DNA of 64,000 nucleotides from Bimuria novae-zelandiae CBS 107.79. Taxonomy: Eukaryota > Ascomycota > Dothideomycetes > Pleosporales > Didymosphaeriaceae. The DNA lies in the NCBI GenBank assembly GCA_010015655.1, contig ML976724.1:126380-190379 (forward strand). Reading direction: 5' to 3'. A model generated the notes under the pieces. The model worked only from the letters and a program-made list of their open reading frames with translations, searched no databases and was not told the DNA's origin. Positions 21,392 through 34,899 of this stretch are shown piece after piece. Position numbers and translations under genes: made by a program. Every line of letters starts with the position of its first letter. Position 1 is the first letter of the stretch.

Positions 21392-24300
21392 GAGGCAGGG
21401 ACAAGAAGAGCTGCAGATGAATGAGCAAGGTACAGAAGAGAATGGCCGCAGTAGCCGTAGGTTGCTGCAGGAGAGCGGAATCATAACGCAGTATCCTCTA
21501 GGCGTTCTCGGTCAGTGAGCATCCAATGATACCCCACTTCACCATTTACCAAATATGGTCTCAATTAGGCAGGTTCCGCAAGTGAAGAACTGCGCAAGAA
21601 ATAGTAACCCAAATCGCAGCCTGATCATCCCAACAAGAAGCATCGGCAAAATCCTTTGCATGCTTTTCTCCGCGGACCATAATACATACGTACTCCACAA
21701 GACTGTGCTATTCATCAACGCCGTTCAACCGCTGCGCCCACCCGCTTCTAGAAAAATGTAGTCGACGGATAGTGACGCGCGGCAGCGACCGCATGTGCAT
21801 CTCAAAGCCTAGGAGGATCAATATAAACGAATATAACCGCATTCAGTGTCTCGGCAGCTCGAATGGTGCCTTCCTGTCAGCCTCGTAAACATGACCCACA
21901 CGCACCCACACATGTGTATGCACCCTTGGCAGAAAAGGAAAACTACCCGATCGCACCTCACGGTTCGTATTCGCAGAATGTTACCCGGCTAAGATGCATG
22001 ATGGCCTGCAAGGTTTACATGTGAGCGACTTGGCAAGGTAATTGTATGGATGCCGTTTTGCGAGCATGGCCATTGGGGGGCTTAGAGAAGCATGGCCTTC
22101 CTCATATGCAAATGTATATTTCTACGGATAAGATAACAGGTTTACAAGCATGGATATTAGCAATGTATGCATCCCATAGGGTATGTGTACGTCCGGGTCG
22201 CCGTCTGTTCGACGAAAACTTCGATCGTGGCAGTGCAAATACACGCGACCCACCTTTATCGCAGCGCGTTGTCACGTGTTGTAATGTGCGCCGGCGAGCA
22301 GTCTACTACACAGGTCCGGTTCTATGGACATGTGTAAGGATTCTAAGGCTTCTGGTCGCCATGGTTCTCTTGGATTCGAGTTACAGAGATAAGTGGTCGG
22401 ACCATCGAACAATAATCCAAACTCTATTGTCAGCAGTGTGAATTTCCTTTTGAGGGAATGTAAATCAATTGTGTTTTCCTTCTGGACGACTGAAACCGAC
22501 TCATTGTAATAGCTTGTACATGAGCACTATAAGAGTTTCCGGGGCTATACTTAGCTCACCGCACATTCCTGGGTTTTTGCAGATACCTGCGCTCAGCACA
22601 ACTAACACGTCTAACTGTCTCTAACTTCACGTACAAACATAATATCTACTGCTCCATGATATTATTGGCTCTTTACGCCTATGCCGCACTGACCCAGCAA
22701 CGGGCAAGAATCTGCTGGTAAAGCTGTGTATCCTGATAGCCTGAGAATTGATCAAACAAGATTCCCACGATTTTCTAGACCAGTATTTTGCTACACCGTC
22801 ACTTATTTGATGCCGCGAATACACACAAGAATCTACGGGACGAGTCTGTGGGTGAGTCAGACTTGTGTATAGTCTACCGTACTTTTCGTCCGCACTGCGG
22901 AGGAGCTTAGTCCCAGTTCTCTTTGGTATCGTCATATCTCATGTATCCATACATATTCTATAAACAGCTTGTATTTGCTCTACTACAAAGTGTGGTAACT
23001 AAGTTCCCGAACCTCAGTACATCTCGACCGATAAAATGCTCGCATGCAGTGACTAGGTCTAATCTTAGACTCTACCATCACTGGCGCTAAATTCCCATAA
23101 CTAAAGTAGCCGCTTCCAGCATCCACAAGCCCTTGGTTCATCATTCACCGAGATAGTTTTCTTAGAAATAGCTTCCATGTTAAGCTTTCACTAAGAATGA
23201 CCAGAAAGCTTATGCCGCGCCGGTACCCGTCTTCCCTGCGTACTCCGGGCTAGCAGAATATGGGGATAGCCAGTACCTGAACTCGGGGCCGAACCACCAG
23301 TCCTCGGGTCCGATGTTGACTCTCAAGTTAGAAACAATTCTTACTCCGCAAGATGAATAGAGCGAGTTTCTTAGAAATAGCGTCTGGTAAGAATGGTAGC
23401 GTTGAAGGCGAGGATCTAGCTCCTACTATCGCTTTGGTGTCATCCGCGCGCATGCTGTTCATGTAACATATACTTCTGTGAGAAAGAAATATTGAACAAA
23501 TGGCGTTTTCATGTACAAGATACAGCGCACAACTATTTCCATGTGATAGTTGCAAATGCTTTTAGACGACCCAAGGCCTACCAGACTTGCCTCTGCATGG
23601 AAGGACCACCCTTTCGCCTTGCTTATGCTCGTAGTCTTTTCCGTTCACCCAAAGCTCCTCATGAAGTTGCGTGAATAAGAAAGTTGGAAGCTTCTCGAGC
23701 TGGTGACCACCACGTCATCGACCCGGTGCGAGATCCGACCCGCATCCCAACGCCTCGGCAGAAAAAGTCCATCGACCAAGTTTCTCTCACAATGCTCAGA
23801 CCGGCACGCCGAAACCAATAGCCTCATGATCGCCAACGAGCCTGCAATAGCAAAACCGCAAAACCGGAAACACGCGCATATCCGCAGGCTAGTCATGTCG
23901 ATATTTCCAGCATGACAGTCGCCAACCGCACACGCCGTCTCAGAATATTGAATCCACCAACACCTACCACGCCTACCCTGCAAGTCCTAATCCACACTCT
24001 GGTTCTAACCTTGGAAACACCACACGCTACAGTACACCCAACAATACCCACAAAGCCTAACAAAGCTTCCCCGCCAATACCGGCATCCGTTTCACCCTGC
24101 ATCTGAACACCCCACCCACCTTCTATAATGGTCCACGGCCTCTCCGCGCAGCTACCCAAGCTTCCCACCTAATCCATCTTCCAATACACACTCCGACGGA
24201 GAAGTATCACTCCAAGCATGAGTTTCTAAAAATATAGCCTTAGGGCGGACGTTCGATAGTCTAGAAAAGTTCCCTCGTGTCAGGTGCGCTAATAGGCGAT

Positions 24301-26060
24301 ATCGATAACCTTAACCGGGTGCGCTGGGCCAAGCGCGTTGAGGAAAGGTCCGGCCGTGATTCAGCAAGAATGGGGCTGCCAATAACTTATGCATCGTGAC
24401 AGCAGACAGTCGGATCCGAGGTGGGTTTCAGGGATGGTCTTAATTGCTAGACGCTGAGGACTATGTAGAGATGCGCAAGGGCGCTGGGTATGTGACATTG
24501 AGGCGTGGAAGGGAAGGCGAGGCGGTAGGGGGCGACGACGCCCGCTGCATCCGAACATGCTTGGGCAGCTATTGAATCATAGTGTACTGTACCGTTTTTA
24601 TGTCCAGGGAACTCAGCGGATGCTCGCTACAGTCTGTCAAAGGTCCTCGCTAGGTCCACCATCAGGGTACTCGCACCATGCGCGGCGCGGAAAAATGGAC
24701 GGCTTCGTATCACGTGCACTCACCAGCCACGCAGGCGCGCATCAAGCTTTCGATCCGCCTCCCTTTTTCAGGAAACATGCGAGCGTAACCCCTGCCCCCG
24801 ACCCGAGTCCCCTGCACGCTACCCATGCGCGTGTTGCGACATTCCTGCGCGCGATCTGCCCGCCAGGTGAATGAGTGCAAGAGAATGGATGAATAAGATG
24901 TGCCGCAGACCAAGTGCGATGTGGGATGCGTTGGTTGCCTTTCCCCACGGCAATACCTTCTATTGACGTGGGTCGGGCGTATACGTGTACTGTATACAGT
25001 AGGTTACACACGCACCCGTGCTTTCGAGCTGCTATTCTGGGTGTGGGTGTGTGGGTGCGCGAGCCGAACGAAGGTCGTTGCGATGCCATGGATCACGATC
25101 GCCGAGCGTGCCCCATCCGCCCTCGGGATGACAGATCCAAAGGATGGGTAGGATGGATTCTCAAGCGACGGCAGCCACACGCAGTTGACCGCAAGACTGA
25201 CCGCCTCGCAGGCCCGCCAGGACTGACGCAACATTACTCGACAGGCGGGCGGAGTGGAACGTCGATTGCATGCAGGCGATGCGCTCCTCCACAGGGTAAG
25301 TGGAGAGTATGTACAGCGTGTGGGTGATGCATACATTACGAATTTACGAGGCAGACCGCAAGGTACCAATCGCATGCCAACATTGAGAATTCACTGGCTG
25401 CTCACTGTCCCCCGGGCCGATTCCTTCACAGCAAGACGCGGAAAAGTGCTCCCAGTGATCAGATTACATGAAAAATTGCGGATTAGTGACGAAAGGTTGA
25501 CCGTTGGCTCGTAATGTGTGCCGCTGTGGATCGAGCTACGTAGGTATATCCTTATGCGACAAAAGGAAAACACAAGATAGATTCTCCATGGGGTATCTGC
25601 CTTGCCAAGTAGAATGTACCACCGCATCTCACGAGTACCGAGGCATGTCCTGACGTGGTGTTCGCCCAAATTTCCAGAAATGCTCAGTGTGTGTGAAACG
25701 CCGGATAATACTGCATGGCCGCGTGCCATGCATTGGCGAAGCAATCACCGACACCGTGGTAGCGAGCAGGCCCTCCCGGCGAGCCAGGGAGCTTTACCGA
25801 ATTGGGTATCTGTCAAACCTAAAACACTGCCTGCATGAAGCATTAAGAGGGTATTGCAGGACCATCAATGAAACTTGAAACATCGATTGGCTGGTCATAT
25901 TATTGAATTAAAAAGTGATTGATGGTTAAGTCGTGATGATATTTGGTATTGCGACGAATTTGGAATCGTCTAATCCTCTTCCAGTCAGCATTGTATCGTT
26001 TCTCGAAAGCTTCCAGGCTGCACAGCCACAATGCTCCCGAATCCCATCAACATCCCCATA
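21392..26060. other. 4.7-kb stretch without supportable genes
   Basis: No reading frame here carries a recognisable family signature; the longest (22046-22441, 23645-23983, 24557-24874, 24914-25327) overlap others in competing frames. Base composition is mixed, not A+T-extreme like the RIP island. A short direct repeat TTCTTAGAAATAGC occurs near 23159 and 23370. I looked for tRNA-like B boxes and found none. The part nearest 26060 is the 3' flank of the Myb gene. Confidence 0.5.
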
Positions 26061-27494
26061 TCAATATTGGTACGGAGAATCACGTCGCACCCCGTACCTC
26101 ATGAATTGGGCGATCGCATGCGGATCCTGGTAGGATGGGGAAGTGGAGGTGCTCGGTATTGGTGAGCTAGTGGGCCCACCACGTGCCGTATTTCCAGGAT
26201 AGTGCGTCGTGGTGGGACTGAGCATCGAAGGCGTGGCGGAGAAGTGATCGTAAGCGGATAGTGTACCGTGGTCTGAAACGTTAGGATATGCCTGTGGTGA
26301 TGCCAATGGCATCATTGGTGAGTGAGTCATGGAAGTCGTAGCCCAATCCCATTGCGATGCTTGGCTGACATTCACCGTCAGTGGTTGATGGACAGGGGCG
26401 TAATTTGAGGCCGTAGACGGAACGATATTGAAGGATTCTTGTGAAGTCCACCCTGAGTAGGGGCCGTTCGCTGACCAAGATTGCTGTGTTTCGGGTGTAG
26501 AGACTTCGGTGTTGGAAGGTAGCAAATCGTCGTATATGCTGGAGCCGTAAGACATATTGTCGTCATCTGTGGCTGAGTATGCGCTTGGTTCGGGTGTGCC
26601 CGCGGCCTGGGGCAGTGTGATCCCCTGATTCTGATAACGGCGAACAAGCACTGTGTATCTGGGACAACCGTTAGAAAATTTAGTCGATGAGAGCGTTGTA
26701 CATACCGATTTTTGATGCAGTTCTTGGATCGCCCTTGAAAATGGTGTCGCTGGATGTCTTTCCAGTGTCGACCGAGTTTTTGGACTGCATCGATGAGGAT
26801 CTTGTCCTGAACGCAATGGTCAGTGGGCTGCAGATCGCAGGCAAACGGTTGCCTGTACAGAATTCACCGGATTCTTACATCTGTATCCCGCCATTCGCTA
26901 CGATCAAGGTCTGGATCTAGCGACTGCTGCCATCTTTTCGCACATTCTAAGAAGCCGTTAGATTGTGCCCGGTGCAAGCGACTGCCCAACTTACGGTCTG
27001 CACTTCGTGTACCAACTACGCTGGCAACTAAAGTCCACCTGAGAATTTCGTGAGCGGCCGATGACTTCATCATGTGCATTTTCATACCTTTGGCCGTACT
27101 GCCCAACTCCTTTCGCAAGCTGAACATCTTCGCTCTTTGACCATTGACCCTTTTTCAGGCCGCCGGCGACTGAATTATGCCACCTTTTCCTGCAGTCCTT
27201 GTTTGTCCTGCCAGGCAGTTTCGCCGCGATTCGACACCTGAATTGGGTCAGAAACGCAGTTTATGCAGATGTTTGTGGGACCGACCAGTCTTTGACTTCG
27301 CCTTCTACCACTGCAAGTACTCGTTAGCTAAGTCTGAAATATGCTGTCCGTGCGGTCGCTCGCACGTCATATTGAGATGAACAAGAGTATAGCGACTTAC
27401 TTTGAGTCTCGACCTCCTCTCGTAATCTATGGTCTTCCGCTACAGTCCATTTACGAGGTAGGCGACCACTGGAGTGTGCCGAGGAAGATAGCAT
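26061..27494 (-). CDS. Myb transcription factor with three Myb repeats
   Basis: This is a DNA-binding Myb/SANT protein, assembled by hand from seven exons: 27494-27401, 27310-27286, 27237-27088, 27038-26995, 26946-26879, 26806-26706 and 26658-26061. All six introns (47-90 nt) are GT-AG and the phases agree, giving 359 aa. Repeat 1 reads RKWTVAEDHRLREEVE...DWCRIAAKLPGRTNKDCRKRWHN. Repeat 2 reads KGQWSKSEDVQLAKGV...RWTLVASVVGTRSADQCAKRWQQ. Repeat 3 runs from RSEWRDTDDKILIDAVQKLG to GRSKNCIKNRY. Each has the spaced Trp helices and the PGRT/GTRS/GRSK third-helix start. The remaining 190 residues are Ser/Thr/Pro-rich, typical of an activation or regulatory tail. The upstream reading frame is open beyond the first ATG, but no earlier ATG is in frame. 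The target genes cannot be inferred. Confidence 0.88.
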
Positions 27495-29492
27495 GTTGGG
27501 AACGGGTCGATGTATGGGCTTGCGAATTGGTGGTGTTCTCAGTTCGAGAAGATAATCGTTCGCGCTGAAAGCCGATCGCCGTCTTGGTGTTATTACTGAT
27601 GCTGATGCAAACTAAAAGGAAGATCAGAGCAACAAAGGAGTCGAAGATAGCCGAACGTTGCGCAAGGTTGAAGGTGAGCGAGTGTGGATTTGTAACGAGC
27701 GTGGGTTGTGTGAATTGCGTCAGTTATGAGGAGTGTGTAGGAGAGAGCAGGTCAAGGAAGCTTTAAAAGACTAAGCCGAATCCACATGGGGTCAATGATT
27801 GTGTAGGTAGCGCGGTCAGGTCGATAGCTGCAGGCCCGTAGGATGGCACTGATCAACTGAGCGACAAGACTGCCTTGACCACAAGGGCTCAATTAGTGGC
27901 CTATCATTGCACTCACTAGGAACGGCCACCTGCAGATTCCTAGAGTAGGCGAAGAGGACTGTGCGCAAATGCATTGAGGCTTTGCACGGTGCGGTAATAG
28001 CGGTTGGTAAGGCTATGACCGCTCGCACCCGATCCCCAAGCGGATGGCCATTATAGGGCTGCATGGCCGATACACCGCTAGATGTCGGACTATGTTGAGC
28101 TTAGCAAGGCCCTATACATAATAAGCTTATTGTTCCGCTTCGTCTTCAGCTTCTCGGTTGAGCAGGGTTTGTGGGTGACAAGTGGACTAATTGGCTGTTC
28201 CGAACGTTAGACCATCTAATTGTTACAGGCTGTTGGCCCCAAAATGCGGGAGACATTTCGCCTAAGTCGCAGCAAGGGTTCATTTCGTTGAAATACTGCC
28301 CGAGGGCATGAAGACGAAACAGACATTGACAGTGTACAGATGCTGCTCAGTGGTGCGTTTTTTCTGAGATCTCAAAGAGCAGTACAGGATCTGTCAGCTG
28401 GACTTGTCACCGGCCCCGCAATAGTGCCGGAACGAGACGATGCAACGTGGAAAATAGATTGTTTCATTCATCGCGTTCAGCTCTTTGATCAATGCTTCAG
28501 TCTGACGATGTTTCGGCCGGCACGACTCGATCACTGTAACGTTATATCGGCGAGTCGGCGACTATACATTTTGCTGTGGAGAAGTATCGCAGCTGTTTGC
28601 TCACACGAGTACCGCTCAGCCAGCCGCATGGTGCTTGGAGGCTCTTGCAGCTGGTGTAGTCGCCGACGTCATGGCGGTGCGCTGGAAAATTGCAACGCTG
28701 GCTTGTAGCAACACTGCGGGAGCTGAAGATAAGAGAGTGGAAGGAATAGTCACAATAAGCCTATCACGTTGAAGCCGTCCGTGGTTTGCAGGTCGGCGTC
28801 TGTTGTTAGGCCCTCCCCAACTGCCTGTCACCAACGATGCAGCAACAACCCCTCACCGTCAAGGGCTGATGCGCCCTTTCCAACATTAGATAAACAAAGG
28901 CTGCCAAAATACGGTGAGTACATCTAAAAAACTATACCGTGGTTCCATGTCGTTTCACATTCAGATGACACCACGTGCAACCCCACGCGCAACCCGCACG
29001 GCAGCTACTATGGAACTACCTGCTACTCCGAGGGACATGTTCCACCGCCAAGCTCATAGGCCGGCATACCACTTCAATTTGTGACAAGCCATACCTGCGA
29101 CAGACCGCCCTGCTATCGACATTCACATTCATCTGTGACTACACCGGCGCTAACTATCTTAGGCATTTAACACCGTATAGATCATTCGACCACTCTAAAA
29201 TTTTGTTGCTGCCAAGTAGCTACTGTGACACACGTCTCGCCTCGGACAGCCTTCAGCACCTCAACGACGCGGGCATTTGAAGCTGGCCGTGTCCTCCGAG
29301 ATTTTCAGAATGCACCGTCGCAATCCGTGTTCGCAGCGAGGTCGGTATTGATGCATGGTGGCGAACAACCTCGTGAACGTTCGGAGTCAAAATCCGAGCA
29401 TAATCCGTTTTACGAAGCGAACGCAACGTGGGCGGGTATTGTTGAACAGCCACAGCCTGGTAGAGTTTTTGCCGTTCGACTCCATCGGATAT
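27495..29492. other. Intergenic, nothing recognised
   Basis: 2 kb between the Myb start and the FYV7 stop. The frames at 28340-28708, 28975-29280 and 29225-29509 look random. It includes the Myb promoter; no repeat or RNA gene is seen. Confidence 0.45.
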
Positions 29493-30158
29493 TCACGATT
29501 TGCCGGTGAGGCGGCGAGCTTTCTCCAGCAGAACGATACTCTCGCGACCCAGCTTTCTCTGCCCGTTGAGACCACCGTGTCTTGCCTTGGCCATCGCCTT
29601 CCGGAAACGCTCCCGCTCCGCCAATTTTCTTGCGCGCTCTGTCTCTGCCTCCTCGCGTGCTATTCGCTGAGCCTCTGCCATCTCCTTCTTCTGCCGCCCG
29701 AGTCCGGCCTCTTTCTGGAATGGCTGTGGCCGCGGTCGCTTCTTTCGTCGCGGTCCTGACGCTTGCTCGGGTTGCGGCTCAGGCGAGGGTTCCTGCAGCA
29801 TCTTCACTCGGTCGGGATGGGGCTCCATGCTGGGCTCAGGACCATCTTCGGGAAGTGCGCCTTCGTGTTCGCCATCGTCGCCATAGTAGGCGGGGTTCTG
29901 GTCCGGGAGGTCTTCGCGCGCTTTCAACTTGGCGTATTCCTTCTTCAGTTTCGCTTTGTGGATGATGCCTTTTTTGATTTTCTGCACTATACGGTCACCT
30001 TGTCAGCCAAGATATTCGCACAATGCAGGGAGCGGGTCATGCGAACCTTTGCGCCTGTGGGTGCCGTCGGGGAGATTCGCAGGCCCTACGGAAAAGCCTT
30101 TGTTGTGCTTCTTCGCCGATCTGCCTCCGTCGCCGTCGTGCGACCGTTTAGGAGCCAT
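29493..30158 (-). CDS. FYV7: rRNA-processing protein Fyv7
   Basis: Fyv7 is a small basic nucleolar protein needed for 18S rRNA maturation in yeast. Exons are 30158-30047 and 29986-29493, with a 60-nt intron (GTTCGC...TATAG); the product is 201 aa. The start reads MAPKRSHDGDGGRSAKK. The splice gives RRKVQKIKKGIIHKAKLKKEYAKLK, the family hallmark. The C-terminal half is a charged helix (EMAEAQRIAREEAETERARKLAERERFRKAMAKAR) ending RRLTGKS. It sits 638 bp from the divergent Atos-like gene. It is the second ribosome-biogenesis gene of the window but is unlinked to BMS1. Confidence 0.92.
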
Positions 30159-30795
30159 TGTGTGGACTGTACAGTAGCGCTGTAAGAGATTATTTTCTCA
30201 ACGCTGCATGTACTGGCGGAGAAGCAAAGTTCCTCGTGCCGAGGCTGCAAGGCTTGGCGGCAGCGGAGGCGGTGGGAATGACCGTCGCTGTCACACTCAG
30301 TGTGACTCAATCTTTTCCTGCTTTCATGCACGCAAATGACGGGCTGGACGGCCAGTCAGCCGTGGCAATTGACGTATGGTCATGCTGCATCGCGTGACCA
30401 CCAGAGCGCCCGACTTTGTCTAGGGCGGCGGTTGCGTAACTTTATCGTCGGGCAGATACAGCGATTAGCAACGCAAGCTCCGAGCTTCGCCTTTGTCAAG
30501 CGTCATCGTCCTCCTTCGCATCCTGCGACTCTCCAGACCGCTTCCACTCTTCAATCCACGCCGCAGCAGCGCCGGGCTCTTCCTGCAGCGTGAATTGTGA
30601 AGCTGCAAGTGGAGCCAGCGCACCACTTATTTGCGCAAAGACTGTCGGTCGCTCCTGCCAGCACCTGATCCAAGTCCCCGCCTCCCGGCGTCTCAGTGCT
30701 TGTACACCGCGTTTCTCCTCAGATACCTCGACGGAGCGCCCGGATCTGCCCCCTTCTCATTCCCATGTTGCTGTGCACAGAGGACGGTCGGAACC
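30159..30795. promoter_or_regulatory. Divergent promoter region
   Basis: 637 bp between the start codons of FYV7 (minus) and the Atos-like gene (plus). Overlapping short frames here have no family similarity. Confidence 0.45.
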
Positions 30796-33264
30796 ATGCC
30801 GATATTTCATGAGTCAGACGAAAGTCGACCGCACCGGCCGGCCCCCCAAGTGGAATCGTCATTGGATGCGACCGAAAGCGTTTGGAAGCATGCTCATGGT
30901 TATGAGAGACCGCGGTTGGGCCATTTGAGCTCCGGACTTTCCGTTCCATCTGCTTCCACTTCGGATGTAGAGGCTGCGTTCCCAAACCATTTGCGAAGCC
31001 CGCCACTGCTTGATCGCGTCGAGTTGATAGAGCGCTTGAAACTAGTGAACAGCCCACCCTGGCAGCATGTGAGTTGTGAAAAATCTTGGGAGAATATCAC
31101 GGCTTGCATTCGATCATTCTACGGCTGCTGACTGCGTGTCCAGAGCGGCCACCGTGAGAGTACTACCAAGTCTCGACCCAGCTCGCAAGACCGGCCCAAA
31201 ACTCCGCTACTTTCCCCTCCCCGCAACACAATCTCTCGTCCTAGCACGCCCGATCCACTTCGAGACAATGCTTCAGCGGGTCTGGAGATAGCACGACCAC
31301 GATCAGCTTTACATTCGGGAGATTTTAGGGAGAAGAAGGAGGGGTGGGATCAACGTGACGGACCTGCATCGTCTGGAATACCATTGGCTACATCGCCAGT
31401 AGTGCCATGGCATCACTCGTTCCCAACTGCTACGCTGCCTTCAGACCGGGCTCAGTCACCGCCGAGATACCATGAACATTTAAGCTATAAGCCACCATAC
31501 GTCAGTCGAGCGCGAGCGGTCTCGCAGTCGTCATTCGCTTTTCTACCGCCAACAAGTCCGCTGGTGCAGCAATCGAACAATACGGATTTGGATTCCTCGT
31601 CTCGACCTAGTTCACGACAGACATCCAGAAGCCCGGAACGAACCAACCGGCGTCATACATTTTCTCCCAGATCATTCAGTTCTTACAAATCGAGCGATGT
31701 AGCGGCCTCGGCTTCAGGTACTCCAGCAGCTCGTCACATGCGGAAAAGCGCGGCAACACCATATCAAGCTCATCAGCCAAGACGATCACTCACCTCTTTC
31801 AATCATTTTAAACCCCACTCCAGCCCTCAAACACCATTGTTAGGATCCCGCAGACCATCCTTCTCCTCTGAAGCGTCGCCATTACACCATGCGCCAATGG
31901 TGGGATCCTATGAAGAGTCAATCCTGCGTGGGAGGATGTCCACAGCGCCGTCAAGACCGCTTGATTTCATCGCTAAGATCGGTGTCCTGGGCAGGGCTCA
32001 ATGCAACTCTAATCTCAAGTGTCCACCACATGTAGCCGTGCCTTTTCCTGCCGTCTTTTATAGCTACAATACTGGCAATGGCCGCATATCGGACGATTCT
32101 CCCAGCCCTTACGTGGGCCTTGTGGATTTGGAAAACTCGATAGCACCACCGGACGAATCCACCGAATTAAGCAAACGCAGGCGGCGCCACACTGTCCCAG
32201 ATCCAGGTTATGAGGATCTCGATTTCCGGATAGAAAACGATGAGGATGGCTCAGAGAACAAAACCCGAAAGGATCTCCGGCGAAAGGAGAAAAAGAAGCG
32301 GAGATCCACTTCTCCCAAAGCTCCACCGGGAGGCAGTTATCGCATTCCTCAGCAAGGCCAGCTCCAAATCGTCATCAAGAACCCCAATAAAACCGCTGTC
32401 AAACTTTTCCTTGTTCCGTATGATCTTTCGGACATGGAACCGGGCCAGAAAACCTTCATCCGCCAACGCAGCTACTCTGCAGGTCCGATTATTGACATGC
32501 CATTGTCATCTCGCAATAACCTAGGTACCGATCGTCCTGAGGCGTCCTTGAGCCATTCCGACGATCCCAATGATCGGCCCATCTTACGATATTTGATTCA
32601 CCTGTATATATGTTGTCCATCAAAAGGTCGTTTTTACCTTTATAAGAGTATCCGTGTCGTGTTCGCCAACCGCGTGCCGGATGGCAAAGAGAAGCTTCGT
32701 AACGAGATACAGATGCCGGAACCTCGCTACAGCACTTACAAAGCCACACGAGATTCGCTGGTGTCTCAAGCGCCCTCGTCCGCAGCCGCACAACTCGCGG
32801 CCGAGAAAGCCATGCGTCGTCGCAGTGCTGGGGTGTCATTATCTCACCAGTCACATAGTCGAACAGAAGGACTGAGTGCAAGGCATCGTCCACAGCTTTC
32901 TCCGCCTGCAGTGAGGTTTACAGGTAGTCCTTCTCCCAATACCGATTTTGGTTCGCCTGCGTCGGGAATGGGACCGATTCCCTTCGCATTGACACGTATG
33001 CCTTCGATCCCCTCGCGGCCAGTATCTCGAGAATTCATGGACGTCGATCCAGCGAGCCCATTTAGGCCTCAAAGTCGCAATGAATATACTTCACCGATGA
33101 CTCCACGCGACCAAACGGCTCAGAGCCCGGCATCCTTCGAAAAGCTGAACAAGGGCGATGTAGGCTACGGGGGCAGTGCTTCACCCGGGTTGCCCGGCGC
33201 AGGACTCTTGGCTAGACGCCTTCGCGGGCTTGATGTCGAGCCAGACGATGAACATATTTACTAG
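30796..33264 (+). CDS. Atos/DUF4210 conserved protein
   Basis: This fungal member of the Atos (FAM214)/DUF4210 family is linked by its C-terminal domain to fission-yeast proteins annotated as involved in meiotic chromosome segregation. Exons are 30796-31068 and 31144-33264, with a 75-nt intron (GTGAGT...TCCAG); the product is 797 aa. The N-terminal 340 residues are Ser/Pro/Arg-rich and disordered. The DUF4210 core begins GSYEESILRGRMSTAPSRPL (about 345) and ends near PFPAVFYSY. The second domain (about 490-610) includes YRIPQQGQLQIVIKNPNKTAVK, VPYDLSDM and FYLYKSIRVVFANR. Both hallmark domains are intact. The tail is again low-complexity. The frame 31384-33264 alone would lack the first 171 residues; the intron and upstream exon are supported by the phase-0 junction PPWQH/SGHREST. 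Confidence 0.88.
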
Positions 33265-34899
33265 TCTTTCTTACACTGCACTCCCCTCCATTTGCTCCGG
33301 CGTCTGTTTTGGAAAGGCGTGTATATGTTGTTTTCTCGTAGGAAAGCATACCCTTGGCGTTCCCTCTATGCATATGGCAGGCTTGTGATCTGGCGTAGCG
33401 CTCTGTGGGACATTGTTGTTCTTTGGTCTATTTTGTATATACCCGCCACATCATGTTGGTTATATAGCCGCACCTTGGCCGCTTTATTGTCAACTGAGGA
33501 GGAACGATCAAGTAGACTCATACAGTGAAGTTCTTCGGCAACAACTTTTGCCAAGCCGTCCCAATTAAGACGAGATTTAAGTCCTCTCATTAGCTAGAAA
33601 AGTCGATTCTAGCGATTTAATTAGATGTTAAAAACCAACGTACGATTATTTTTCCGAGCCGAAATAGTCACTAAATACGTAATCTAAAATATTAAAAATA
33701 TTTTAACGTAGCTAACAAGTGAGCCGCCCACCGTACTAACTTCTCACGCCTTTACAGCGACCTATCTTAATAACATAATAAGATACTAAAATAAAATTAG
33801 TATTACAGATTAAATAGTATCTATAGTCTCTACCTTATATATTCGCGAGTTATAGCTAATCTTTTGGCAGCGGCTGTAGCATAATAAAGCCTACTAATTA
33901 GGACTCAATTATGCCCTAGTGTCAGATATAAGGGTATTCTTAATAAAATAAGATAATTATTAATTATTCTGTGTTCGTTGTGCTTTCTAGATTGTCCGAA
34001 GCTAGACTACTAGCGAGATCTTTATTTACTTAGCGTAGGATTATGCTAACCACCTCTACACTAAGTGTAAAGTGCTATATAATTAGATATACCCCCTTAG
34101 CTTAGGCTTATCCTTAAGCTAGAAACTATTTATAAGTAATTAAATAGTCTTATTTTTAGAGCTTAGTTTTAAAGGCCTCTATTCTTTACTCTAGCTTAAG
34201 TAGGTTAACCTCATTATTAGTTATCTTATCCCTAATATTTATAAGTTTTAGTTTATTTAGAAACTTCCTCTACTTATTAGCTAATAAAGCCTTAGTTAGT
34301 TTATCTACTACTATATCCTCTAACCTCTAATAAGTTATATTAATTATTCTTTTAGCCACTTCCTATCTTAACCAATATTTATAGATATCTATATAGCGTA
34401 GTTTAGTCTATAACTTTATAATTTCTTTAGTAACTAGGGGAATAGTCTATTAATTATTATAGTTAATTATAATTAAGTAATTACTTAATACAATTTTAAG
34501 CTTCTTTAATAGGCGTAAGTGTTACTAGGTGTTTACGTACCTAAGTCTGATCCGGGTTAGGGGAGGATAGGTTAAGAGTAAGACGCCTCGCGGATATATT
34601 TAGTAATTAAAAGCTTAATAGTAATAGCAGCGTAATTATCTAGTTCCTTTATTTTTGTAAGGTTTATAATTATAACACTATCTCCCCTTTTAAGGCTATT
34701 ATCCTAATACCTTATTTTATTATATTACTATACTATTAGTATATAAGTTTTAACTTTTATAAAGGTGCGTGTTCTTATTTTTTAAAATACGTTATAGCTT
34801 CCATGTAATTTTTTTTACCTTACTAACTATACTAAATGTTCTTTATTTTTATTTATTACGAAACGTCTTACTCGCGCGGGTCGAGTGGAGTTTTAAAAT

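Noticed and set aside
30631..30795. Upstream in-frame extension of the Atos-like gene
   Set aside because: The extension is open, but its earlier ATG starts a Cys/Arg/Leu-rich stretch with no family support; the ATG at 30796 begins a typical disordered N-terminus.
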